The notes beneath the pieces were generated by a model. That model was not told where the DNA came from. It saw nothing but the letters and a program-made list of their open reading frames with translations, and ran no database searches. From Baylisascaris procyonis (taxonomy: Eukaryota; Nematoda; Chromadorea; Rhabditida; Ascarididae), in NCBI GenBank assembly GCA_037389465.1, contig JAZARR010000221.1:4194501-4258500 (forward strand): 64,000 nucleotides of DNA, read 5' to 3'. The translations under genes were made by a program, and so were the position numbers. Below are positions 12,739-25,114 of this stretch, in pieces; the stretch's first letter is position 1, and every line of letters starts with the position of its first letter.

Positions 12739-15700
12739 TTATAATCTAATACTAACAACAGCGCTTGAATTGTATTGTCCAGGATGGAATTCCTCATATC
12801 GTCCATGCAAGCAGTCATGCAAAAATTTCTCCCGAAAGCCAGCCTCGGCAAGAACATTACAAGCCTTCCGGAAGCCATGCCCTTCGTCTGGATACAGCAC
12901 ATAGGTGACGGGAATGCCATGCTTTTGCAGCTCACTGACAAATTTGTCTGCAAAAATTTACATCTGCTGAAAAATTTACAAAAATTTACGTCTAGAGTTG
13001 CATGAGGAGAGAGGAGAGGGTTTTTTATTGCAAACAGGAGTGCGAGAAGAGATTGTAAATGAAGACAAGGAAAGAAAAATTGTACTATGAATAGGAAAGA
13101 CAGAGAGGCTAAAAACCGCAGGCATGAAGACAAGAAGGGTCTTAAGTGCGCGAAAATTAATGCCCAACTTTGAAGCCTGAAAAAAAACCACTGCGAAGAA
13201 AACTTCACAGGTAGAGGAATATGAAATTGTTTAAGGAGATGGAAAATGATATTGGTCACGGACATTCGATTTCTCTAATTTTCACTCAAATATTTATGGA
13301 GAAAACAACTGCCAAAAACTTTACACTGGATTCTCTTGATAATTTTCAATGACATTCGACAATCCTCAATGGTACCGATCCTATCCCTTCTTCAAACACC
13401 TTCCAAAGCTTAAATATCGTTAGTTGCTATCTGAACGAATTGGGGAGTGGTAGTTGTTAGAATATGGCGAAATAATTCGAAAAAATTTTACCTGATTCGC
13501 TGCGTTTGATACGTGGATCATTAGCGCCTTGAAGAATAATTAACGGCTTTTGCACTCGGTAGGCGAGGAAGAGTGGCGATCGACTATACAAAAATTTCCT
13601 TCCTGAACCAAACGATTATACATGACTATATCAAATGTTGGCAGGGCTTTATTTCTTTAGCATGGAGATTCACTTCAACAGTCGCGGAATTATTTTTTTC
13701 CACTGAAACCGAAATTTGTCTCAATAGTTCAAAAATCCACCGAAATTTTCTTCCGCTGGACGGAAATTCACTTCAGCAGTACTCAAATTTGTCGATCGCC
13801 TTTCAGCAGTGTCTATTATCCTAATCGGCAGAAAAAGCCGGTGTTTTCATCAAATCTCCGCCATTTTGGTAGCGATCGATTTTTCATATCTATTTCGACT
13901 TTGGGACGACAACGACGGTGATCTCGAGCTTCACATGTTGGATCTCTATGCCTTTCAAACAAAATTAATATCTCCAGAATATATCCATCCCGTACAACTG
14001 ACTCTTACCAACTCGAAAAGAACTTCAATAAAAAACGAAATGCATGAATTTCCAACCTTCGGCATTCTCCGTTGTCTATACAATCGAAATGAATGATGTG
14101 AATTTATCTCACCCTCAGGTGTGTTTTTATCTCCGCCGATCATTGTGACCGTTTCATTATAACTGCCTTTCCATGTGGGTGGCATTGATTCGAGCAACGT
14201 AATCAAATTACTTGGACCATAACTGTCAACGCCACAAGCGAACACTTCTGGTGTAAATGTCATACCAATGAGTGTTGCATAACCACCATATGATCCACCT
14301 GCAATCAACCTTTTTGAAATCGTTTCTCTTTCGTTCGTTCTTGTTGGTCTACATATATGTGGCGAATCTTATAAACCTTCTTCAAATGCACCACATTGCG
14401 CAGGTGGCTGATGTCTATTGAGCAGGTAGGACATATGGAGAGGTGGATTTCGTACAGCTGGTAGCACTTCATTGTTAAGGTGGTGTACTATGTTCCGTCA
14501 CTTCCGCTCAGCTATATAAAATTACATGAGGTAGCTACTTTATAATAATTGATAGCTGTGACATACACTCTTTTATATTCGAAAAATATTTCAAATATTT
14601 ACATTTAAAATGACGTCATTATAAAAATTTCTATAAGACACAAGTTGATATATTAGGAATCTAATGAAAGAGACATGAGGCATGCAAATGGACGATAAGC
14701 TAACCCATAATGGCGATCTGAGATCGATTAGCGATACCCTTCTGAATTGCAAAATTGACCGCGTCGATGAGATCGAAGTGCATCTTAGCACCCCATTCGC
14801 CATTACCCGCATTCGCGATTCGCTTACCGAACCCTGTGCTTCCACGGAAATTCACCTGTAACACATTGAATAATTTCTTAACACTGATATGACTGTGAAG
14901 GATGAAGTGTGCAGCATACGGCGCAAATGGCATGCTGTCAAGTACTGCCTAATAGAAATTCAGCTTTCTTACTTCTATGATGTGGACATACCTGAAGAAC
15001 GGCATAACCACGATTCGTAAGCCAAGTATTTTCAGCCGAGAAGCCGAATCTGTCACGATACTGTGGACCACCATGCACGTAGACGACCATTTTCTGGGGA
15101 ATTGCAGGCAACAATCCCACATTTGCATACTTGAATCGTTCTGCGTCGTCGGACTGCGACACATTAGTCATCATTACCTTCAATATTCCTCTTTATTATA
15201 TGGCACAATATAAATGCGCAAATCGCATTTTAGAGGTTTATAATGAAAAATTTCTTGCACAATCGAAGAAATAGGGGGAATGATGGTAGGAGGGAAGGAA
15301 GCGGTAGGCGACGGGAGAAGAGAACAAGGCGTGATGAAATGTAGAGTTAAGTTTTTGCAAAAATACGAAGTGAGATCTTCTTACCGCCTGAATATCCATC
15401 CCCCCCCCCCATGGTGCCATAGAGGGTCGAGTGGGATTTCAAAACATTTGCATGCCGCTATAGCCTAATTTGCAATTTCATTACATATGTTGGATTGCAT
15501 TTCGTTGCGACGGTCGATGCAATTATCAACCAACGCAACTACAAGAGAATATATGCTGTTCTGAAAATAAATCCAGTCTTTTAGTTGTCAGTTGCAAATT
15601 TGCATTTATAAATCTCATTGTGAAAATGTCATGGTTGCATATATGCATATTACCATATTGAGACTAGCCATCGTTTCCCATCTCCATACGCTATTCCCAC

Positions 15701-18700
15701 ATATATTTCGGTTGTATGAGTGTTCTATTTCATAGAGACATTCCGAAGCGATGCAAAAAATAGAAATATGAGGTGGTCGTTATTGGTGGGTTGAGCAATA
15801 AGTTACCTTGAATGCGATTTACACTTCCATAATCGGCTGCTTTGTGGGATATACAAGAGAAAAATAAATGAGAAATAATCTGGCTAACATCGGGTGGTAG
15901 ACTGAGATAAGCCTGAATAGTTAGGTTGTCATGAGTGCTGAAGTTGAATCCGATCATGCGACCAAGTTTTTTGCCTTTCAACTCACGATAAGTTCCAAAG
16001 AGAAAAAGTGCCCTCTTCTGATCGCGATGATACAGAAAGTATTCAGGTGGATTTCGATCCGATAAATATGTCACAAGCCAAGTATTAAAATCTAAAAATC
16101 CTTTAGCAGCAATCGTTGATCGTATTCAACTCAGAAATACTCTACGCATACGCAAGCACTTATGCATCACATTTTTGATGCTTTTTGCTTTATATTTCAT
16201 TACTTTTTAATGGAATTTCTCTATTATCGGCGCATATGGCTGTTTGCTTTCTCATTTTCTTCTATCTGGCATCTTAATTTTTCCTTATGATTTTTCCTAA
16301 CTTCTGAATCGTTCGGATCTGTTTCCCTCTTCCCTCGGATACTTGATGTAGTAAATTGGTGACTATACTTGATCACCTTGTCAAATTTTTAAATAGGATT
16401 TTTCGTAGCAATAAAGAAAACTTAAACATCCAAGGTATACAGCTTGCCAAAAACCCAACTTGCACTTGACACTTGTTCTAACAGGTATTGTGCAGTGCTA
16501 CGAAGAAAACTAAATATATCAAATATCACAATAAAGACCAATAGTCTCAAGAAACACTTATAGTCTGGCAGTACAGAATTCTACGCCTTTTTTTGAAATT
16601 TTTTAATGCCTAAGGAACTTACCTTGACTAGTGCCAACAATAACGAGTGAATCGGTTGGCTTGAGATCATTCAAATAGCGTATATCCTCTTTTATGGTGC
16701 TATTGATGACATGAATAACTGGTCTATGATATGTCTGAAAGAGTACTTCATTATAGTGGATTTATAATTGCAGGTGTTCTTTCTTTTAATCATCAAAAAA
16801 AATCCTTTAGCTGATGCATATTCTCTTAGTTTTCATAAAATGCTCTACCTTTAGTTTTACATATTCCCTCCTCTCTTCAAATGAGCCTGCATAAAAGATT
16901 GTTTCTTCTTAGCAACTTTACTTCCTGAAGTTTTATCGTAAAATAGAAAATTCCCTTCAATGGTGGAGACTTAAGGGATTTCGGAAAAAGTGACGCTCAT
17001 TTATGGGATGTTATTGATTTCACTACCGTTGTGTAGGAATTAAATGCTCTACAAATTTTCGCTGAACGAAAGAACGCATGCTCACACTTTTAGTCGTTAT
17101 CTAATCTAATATGAGATCTAATATTGCAGATTCACTTTAAAAATACTGAGTTTTTAAGCATATTCTATGGTGACATCCGAAGGGAAAATTGCTCTAGGAA
17201 TGATCATAATCTATTGTCGTATAACCTTTGCATTGTTTAGCGTAATAACGAAAACGAAAGCATTATTTGTATTTGTTGAGCATTATTTGCCATCATATGG
17301 TCTGTGCAAAAATAATGCAATTTGATGGCTTTCTGAATATGAAAAATCAAACAACAGCATTTCACTAATCTTTTTTTTTTAATTGAAGAGAAAAAGTGGA
17401 AAAATCGAAAGGAATTCCTTTAATTCCAGTTCTTTGAATTTTCCTACAAATATGAAGAAAAAATTACTTATTTCCTACCTCAGTTACTGCTAGAATAGTT
17501 TTATCGGTTGGATGTATAAGGATATTCTTGACTACATCATCGACGCTATAGTCGATTTCAGCGTTTTGTGCCTCGTAGAGTATTTCGTTGTTTTTGTGAT
17601 GACCGAAATCGTGAACAACAAGCTTTCCTGAAAATGTTAAAGGCGCTATTGTTAAATCGCAAATTATTTCTTCAAAGAAAATATTGATCAACATATTTGT
17701 TTTGATTCTTTTTTTCGTTGATTTGTAAGTGACATTTTAATTTATTCTTGTCAGTAACGATAACTTTTCCTGTCAATAAAAGTGCTTAATTGACTCCTTT
17801 CAATAGCAGTGCACTTTTCTGAAATCACCCTCTTTCCTTATAAGCAAAATCTATGTACAAATCTCCTTATAGAGGATATTCATTTTCAAAAAGCAATAAT
17901 TTTAAATGAAATAATAACAAATATTATTTACCTAAATCGCTTCCTTCTGCCCATATCCAGTAGGCACGTTTATTATCTGCTGTAAAACCAACTGGACTGC
18001 AATGCAAAAATCTCATTTCTTAGTCTTAAAATATAAGCATAGAGTTAACATTGATAAATGCGATGAGAGATATATTTTAATGCTGAATGCTGACATTTCG
18101 AATACTCATCTTCGTCGGCCTCACAAAATTTGATGATGGAAGAGTAGAGATAGGATTACACATGAGAAAATCGTTTTATTATTAACAATTAAAAAATATT
18201 AATTATTTACTTATCAATGACCTCATTAGATTCAAAATTTTTAACTCTAATGGTTGTTGTCTCATTTATGGGAATTATTCATAAAAAGTTCAAATATAGT
18301 CGTTGAGGAGGCATTATAGTTATCAGTTGCATCAAATGATAACTGATAACGTTAAATGTGAGTGATAAAAATATTCATCTCACAATACAATTGAAAAGCT
18401 TACTTTGTCTGATTTCTTGGTTTTCTTTCTAGTGGTGAGTAATTCGAATGTTTTTATTTCACAGAGTAATTTAGAGCAATTTAGAGATATTAAGCATCAA
18501 GGAACCTATTCGCTTTTCTCTTTAAAAGTGGCCAAAATTGCGAAAAAAAAAGAGCATTTTCTTCCTAATTTTATTTCTTCGACAGTAAATTCGAAAAAAA
18601 AAAAGAGAAAAGAGAAGCGAACACTGTTATCAAATAGTCATCTTTAGAGACTCGAATATATTCTGTCCAATTTTCATCGTCACTCGTCAAATTCGAAAGG

Positions 18701-21700
18701 TTCGCCGTTTTTGAGATCGAATAATAAGTGAGCGATTCGTTTGAAGTTTCAGCTAAATATTATTTTTATTTACACAATTTATTTATGAATTTTTTGAAAT
18801 TATTGATGAAAATTTTATTCATTTCGAAAGCACCATTGAAATACTCCTTACTTCGTTGTGTTCGTTTCATCAATAAGCTATATGAAATACCTCAATTTGA
18901 AAAAATAACCAACAAAGTAAATTTTCTAGCGGCAATCCGAAAAAAAGAACCATCGGAAATCTTTGAAAATGAAACGTTATTGATCTATAAATAAACGTAC
19001 TAACTCTGTTCTCCATGGTGGATCACTTCTCATGTAATTTTTATACGAGGAAGATTGTTAACGCCCGCTTTTGGATCGCGAGCCATTTCTTTTAATTTCT
19101 TATACGGTATAATGAACACAAACTCCGGGTTATGGATAGTAAAAAAGTGAGAAAACATATGAGAGAAGCTGAGGAAATAAGCATCTTTCAACAAAGAGGA
19201 AACATATAACACATCTTCGTTTCAACAAAATAGAGAAATTAGTTGATTTACCCTTAAATAAAGCTATGTCTTTTCAAACTTGATAGACAATACAAAGTAT
19301 TACATAAAGAGGTCATTATGCAGTGCACGTCGTGTTCACTAGATGTTAAAGCTCATCCTTTAGTCATCGCCAAGTTGAATCTAGCCGACGACAAAACTAC
19401 AGACAAACAGATACGTCGCATACGCATGCATACTGACGAGTTACCGCTATAGTGCGCATTTAGAATGCAAATAAGCAAAGCATGTAATAGATAAACGAGC
19501 TGAATCTAATCTATATTTTCGTGGATCTTAGAGTCCTTTTTCTTGTTGATGATTTAAACACTAAGTAATATTTTTCAACATTATTGAATGCTTAAAAACG
19601 CGACTTGTCAACTTCAGCTTATTTTCAATAATTCCAATGTGGATATTATTTTTGATAAAATTTTCAAAAAAAAAAAATCCCAACCTGATAGATAGCGTAG
19701 ATGTAGATCATTATCGAAAAAGTATGGCATAGAAAAGCGACGATTACGCAAAATAAGCGTTAGCTCATTGGTATATAAATTCAATTCGTATAGATTATGA
19801 AATCTGAAATACTTATGAGCATATTTTAAGCGACGTTGACCGAGCAAAAATACACTTCTAAAAGTTTATGGATCACAGTTGATATTCACAATGAATAAGT
19901 TGATCGTTGATTTTTGATAATTCTGATCATTTTTGATAACAATAAATTCGTGAATGATAAATTTAACGGCAAATTAATCGTTGGATCGACTGATAATAAA
20001 ATGTCAATTTAATTTCTCTTTTGAGAATAAACGCTAATCACGAAATGTCGAGTAGAAATGTGATGCAAATTTTGTAATTATATAACATATCAAGAGGACT
20101 CAACCGAAATACAGCGTTAAACAATTCGATATTCCAAAAATTCCTTAAAATTATATACTAATTCTTTTTCAAGCAATCTTTAAGGAAGTTTGCAAATAAT
20201 ATTATCTCACAATGCCATTCGATGATTTTCGCTTGAATGTTCGGAATTTTTTCCTTCTCTCCGTTTTCTAAACAATTAAAAATGCCCAAGATTTCATGAA
20301 AATTTTCTTCGTGGGAGTGAAAGAGGCGAAGAGAAGATAGATAGATCTATTAATAACTAGCTTACGCAGGATCCTCGTTATTGACCGCAACTATAACCTT
20401 CGAATCACGCATATTATTCGCAACAACAAGTGCATCCTCATTAGCATGTGTGCTAATTTCCTCTGGTTTATTCGGCGGTGAACTCTGAATCTCGAATATG
20501 CATTAAATTCAGATTCACTGCATTCTGTGGCGTTTGCATTCCCTTCATAGCGCATTGTTTGTTTCATGGTTATTTGGGTTGCATCCGGTCATAATAGTGG
20601 CCATTAATCAACGTCGAGAGTGGACAAATGTTCTACTATTGTTAAAATATATAATGATCGCTCTTAAATTCTAGAATCTTTCATGTATAGATTTTAATTA
20701 CGCTTCAAACTGGCGATTTCAGTGTAGCGAGTTTTGATCGCGCTGTATTTTAAAGAATTACTTTTTTGGGCGGAACGTAACTAGTTTACCAATCACATAA
20801 CAGTAGCTTTTAAAACATGTCATGTTTACGGCAATAATCAGTGAATCCGTCTTAAAAAAACATTTTGATCAACTCGAACTGACCGATTGAACGATCGTCG
20901 AAAGCATTGCAAGCATAGCCTGCAGAGGAACAGGTATCTACTATGGTGTTGAGCATAAATGCCTTTTGATTTTGACTGATCAAGCATGGAAACACATTCA
21001 GTTAGAGTGAACAAGGAAAACGTCTAATCGCATATGAATTTCGAGAATTTTTAAAGGCTATGATAAGCTCACCTTTGTGATATTGAATTTATAGAGTCGA
21101 GCATTCTCATCACCATTATTATCTCTTACAAAGAGAATCACATTGGGAATAGCGGTCCACCAGAAAACTGCAATCCACCTATGCAAGATTGATTTCTATT
21201 TCACTTTTAGCTCGTTCTTATCTTAATTTCCCAAAAAAAAAATCCATATCGCTATAAACATTCAATGATTTTAAATGACCGAAAATTATCTCATCACCCG
21301 AAACGTAGTCCTCGGTGAATGGATCATGACAATTAAAAATGATTTCTTTTTGCACAGTCGACCACTCGAACAACCGAGTTAATGCCATAAATTTTTTTTT
21401 TTTTTTGCAAACTCAGCAAAGATGCAAAAATTGTTCACTGCAAACGTTGCAAATTTTTAATTCTTTTGCAAACAAAAATAACTCTGCATAGATGTAAAAA
21501 TCAAATTTTTTTTTAGCTTCAAAGAAATTGTAGAAAGAAAGATGTAATAGTCGAGTTACATTCCTAAAGAACGCATAAAATAAATGCTAACGAACGTATG
21601 ATATCATTTTCCTCGAAGGTTGCCTGCTCGGCATACGTACACGTTGCACAGATCACAAATAGATTATTTCGATTGCGCTTATCGGCCGCTAAATAGCCGA

Positions 21701-21839
21701 CCATTTTCCCATCGGCACTTAATGAAATACCCGAATAATCATTTCTGCCGAACAACACATCACGGGGTATTAACTCACATCGAATATAACCCATCACTAC
21801 CACGATCGCTATCAATAATTGCCTTTCAACGGCCCTCAT
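12739..21839 (-). CDS. S9 prolyl oligopeptidase family peptidase, DPF-6-like, copy A
   Basis: Serine peptidase of family S9 (prolyl oligopeptidase/acylaminoacyl-peptidase type), expected to cleave short peptides and probably secreted or lumenal. The model joins complement 21839..21596, 21167..21073, 20484..20366, 19803..19685, 18752..18623, 17996..17932, 17627..17479, 16734..16623, 16091..15889, 15177..14992, 14855..14705, 14298..14113, 13602..13492 and 12947..12739: 692 codons plus TAA. Residues 1-21 resemble a signal peptide ([10 protein letters not shown] core). Residues about 22-400 should form the beta-propeller. The alpha/beta hydrolase domain follows, with the oxyanion-site motif VHGGP at 446-450, the nucleophile Ser527 in GGSYGG, Asp615 in GANDPR and His647 in DEGHGF, so the triad is complete. 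Exons 1, 2 and 5 were fixed by matching phase and length to copy B. Some donors are weak (GTTCGT, GTTCGC, GTTGGG). The exon 10 start could also be 15153. Closest family I recall is C. elegans dpf-6; orthology is not proven. Confidence 0.88.
14113..14298 (-). CDS. Exon 12 of peptidase copy A: nucleophile exon
   Basis: This exon completes the Gly codon split by intron 11 and then encodes [19 protein letters not shown] and the downstream [10 protein letters not shown] segment. The Ser of GGSYGG is the expected nucleophile of S9 enzymes. Its length of 186 nt and its phases match exon 12 of copy B exactly (26662-26477). Confidence 0.9.
18319..18350. repeat. Perfect inverted repeat, 10-bp arms, 12-nt loop
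   Basis: GTTATCAGTT at 18319-18328 is the reverse complement of AACTGATAAC at 18341-18350. It lies in intron 5 of peptidase copy A (18622-17997). No function is evident; the transcript could form a small hairpin. Confidence 0.75.
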
Positions 21840-21848
21840 TTTCTTGCT
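21840..21848 (-). other. 3' splice acceptor 7 nt upstream of copy A start
   Basis: On the minus strand ATATATTTCAG ends at 21847, leaving CAAGAAA before the ATG at 21839. A polypyrimidine-poor but TTTCAG-type acceptor this close to the start is typical of spliced-leader trans-splicing in nematodes. It fixes the start codon. Confidence 0.65.
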
Positions 21849-24800
21849 GAAATATATTTCAAAGAATATCGTATATTCGTTTAGTGCTAATCACTTGATT
21901 CGATAGGAATGTAGACGATGATAGACATATCTTGTTTTACATTATTATCGAAATACACATATGCGATGACTTAGTTTAATTTATTTGTTTTATATGTTGA
22001 TATTGATGGTTATTGCATTTAATTTTTTTCTATGTATTTTTCTTCCTAGGCAAATTCAATGAGCTAATATTATGAACTGTGCCAAAAAGTGTTGGCATGT
22101 TATCACAAATGTTGCTTTGAAGTGTTGATTTCTACAAATGTAGCCTAGCGAGAGGTCCTAAAAGTAAAAAAAAGCACTCTATACGATGTTTCACTCATTG
22201 TATCAAGTCGGGTTGTATTAAATTATTTAAAACTATGAATGCACAATAAATGAAAAACATGAAATTATTTAAAAACTATAAATGCAAAATAAATTAAATT
22301 TGTATTAAATTTGAAATATGTACGAAACATATTTATCACTAATTATAGAGGAACCATTGGCATTTGCACGAATTTATAGCATTACGACTAATGAGTCTAT
22401 CATGAAAACTAAGGAGCTAATTCTTCTATAAATGTGCATAAAAGTCGGCATAAACATGAATATTTATGTGTTAGCCAGCAGCAGAAGTCAGGAATGACCA
22501 TTAAAGCTTGAAAAACAATGAAAATGAAGCAAAAGTGGAAAATTTTGCAGCATACTGCACTACGATTTATATACGATCAATTCATGCGGCATACGAAGAA
22601 ACGCTATTTTAATAGCTGCAAGAGTGGGATCTCTCATAATTTCCAGATATTAGTTTAATCGAATCACCTATAGAATCGACTAGATAAACGTAATGACATG
22701 AGAAAAGCGCTCATATATCGTAACTAGACTTTTTGACACTCTTCTGCAATTGTTTCATCCTCCATTTACGCATAAAATTTCTTCACAGTACTGACAACTT
22801 TTTTTTAGAAAAATGTTACATGTTTCCGAATGTAGTACAGATCGAATTCTCTAAACTCCATAAGCGGCGCACAAAAGAAGTTACACTATATAGGCAATCT
22901 TGTTGTGGACGTGAAAAGCGAAAAAATGCGAAAGCATCTTTCAATGGGAATCTTTCATAGTGACTCCATTCTGCAACATTTATTCGTCTTCTTATTGCTT
23001 TCATCAGAAATCTACTCACGTGATATAACTTTCGATCGAAATAGAAAACAGTTTATCTACATTGACTACACAAAAATACATAATTGCACAAGACATGAGT
23101 AAAATAAACGTGCAAACATGTGCTCAAGCGTGTGCAACTATGAACAAATACAGAATGCGAGTTTACAACACAGTTGATAAAAAAGGAACCGGTTAAAGGT
23201 TATGTAAGAAATCTCTCTATTGCAGCAATTACGGACGCATCTTAAGCGGAAAAAGTGGCATTGAAACTAGTTGTGTGGGATGTCGGCTCCTTGAATTGAG
23301 CTTGTTTTTGAAAATTTCCGACTTATTGTTATGACACCCTTATGTTGAAATGCATTAAGCTATCAAATAATATCCATAATTACGTGCATCAATCACTTAC
23401 ATCGAAAAATCTTATTAATTCTTCACTGAACTTGAATTTCCACTTTTTTTTTGGATATTTTAGAGTTGAAAATTATTTCTTCACTATTTTCTAATATTTG
23501 GCAGTGGTTAATCGAACTTGATGTGAAACTGTTCTACATCATTAATGAAGAGAATTTAAATTTTTATATGTACATAAAATCATTTCATGATTAGAAGTGA
23601 CGAGAAAAGATTTGTACTGCTCTGCCAATTGAATAAATTCGTATTTTTTTTTAGTTGAATTATGGCAGCTGAAAAAACGAGCTGAATTTGTTGAAAATTT
23701 TGACCTCAAATGTGAAATATTTCAATCGATTAATTACCACAGAAAAAAAGGAAAATAAATAAGATTACTTTGTTCTATACATATTATTGAACTATTCGGA
23801 TGGAGTATATGTGATTTGCCGAAAACAACAACAATCGCATTATCGATGATTTATGAAATTTCGCTGTAGTTATCTCATTTGAAGTATTTTTCATGACATT
23901 TCTTGAGATTTTTATCACTGCATATGATTTTGATTATTCAAAAATAGTTACTTATTGAGCATTTTATATTTTATTGATTGAAATAATATTAAAAAGGGAA
24001 CTAAAATATCTAGAATCGCCTCTAGAAGGATCATTTAATGTCTGATGACGAGGAAGACGAATTATGAACTGATAGTGTTGTGTCACTTTTTAGCGACTGC
24101 CATTCGTCCGTGTTATCTGCATCGATGAGTACCTAAATTATTCATTACTTAAGGGTTAATTGTGAACAGTAATTGACATCAACTGCAATGCCACAAAGAA
24201 TCAACTGGAATCACAATTAAGTCCACATATTTAATACCTTACCAAGTGACTTGTTAAGGGACTAAGGGTTTTTTCTGACATGTGGTTCGGTGGTTGGTAT
24301 CAGTCAGTGACTAGTTACCCGAAGTAAAAAGAGGAGGGAGACGAGGAAATGAGATGGGACGAGGAAACGCGTCCGCTTCAAAACTGCGAGCTGAGGACGC
24401 CGTTTAGACTGATATGCAACTTGTGAACAAAAAAACCTACATCAGCCTTTGCTTTAACCTCCTGTTTCTCTCTCAAAGTTTTTCCATGAAGGTTATACAA
24501 AGTTGCACTAGGAATTATGCATCTAAATATGCAACTATTTGATGTCATAAAGCAGGAATTCAGATTTTTTGGTCATCGTTCAATTTCGAGAGCTATTATA
24601 AATGAGCGCTATGTAAATTATTTTATAGTGACGTCGTTTCTTTGCACTAAAATTTCGACTCATAGTTTTCAAATACTCAAAAATTCGGAAATGAAATGAT
24701 CTCTGCCCTTTCCTCAACGCTATAAATTGCTCTTTCCACTCGGAGGGAAAAAACTGCTACTTGCGCGTTATCTTACTTCATTTATTTCCACTTTCTACAA

Positions 24801-25114
24801 TCAATCTAAAAAATTGAATAAACTGTTGAAATGATTAGCGGATTAGACAAACAGCGATTGTAAATGAATCTCTAATAGATCACTTTTGATGGACGACGTG
24901 ATGAGCTGTGAGTAAAAACTATTTTTTTAAGTTGATGATTGATCTGTCTAAGAGAATAAGAGAAGAATTTCTTCGCAAATTTGATTCAGACATGAAATCT
25001 GCAACATCACTATTTTCGACCTTATTCCCAGAGATATTGAAAAGCCGTATACGGTGGTTATAGGTTGACTCGTTAACCGTTGTGAGTCTTTGATAATTTA
25101 GAGATCCCCAATTT
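21849..25114. other. Intergenic interval between the two peptidase copies
   Basis: About 3.3 kb of AT-rich sequence with no supported gene. It should contain the 3' UTR of copy B (an AATAAA on the minus strand at 24786-24781 is a possible poly(A) signal) and the promoter of copy A if that copy is transcribed independently. The spacing is much larger than in typical nematode operons. Confidence 0.55.

Noticed and set aside
12726..13265. 179-codon minus-strand frame as a gene
   Set aside because: It overlaps the last exon of copy A in another frame and continues into an intron; the low-complexity Phe/Leu/Ser composition is typical of antisense or intronic AT-rich DNA.
19030..19212. Minus-strand frame in copy A intron 4 (ends [14 protein letters not shown])
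   Set aside because: Copy B has no matching exon, and joining exon 4 directly to exon 5 gives the correct phase and an alignable product.
21178..21592. Alternative exon 1/exon 2 junction of copy A with five extra residues
   Set aside because: It is phase-consistent, but the version ending at 21596 and starting at 21167 gives the same phase and the same 95-nt exon 2 as copy B.
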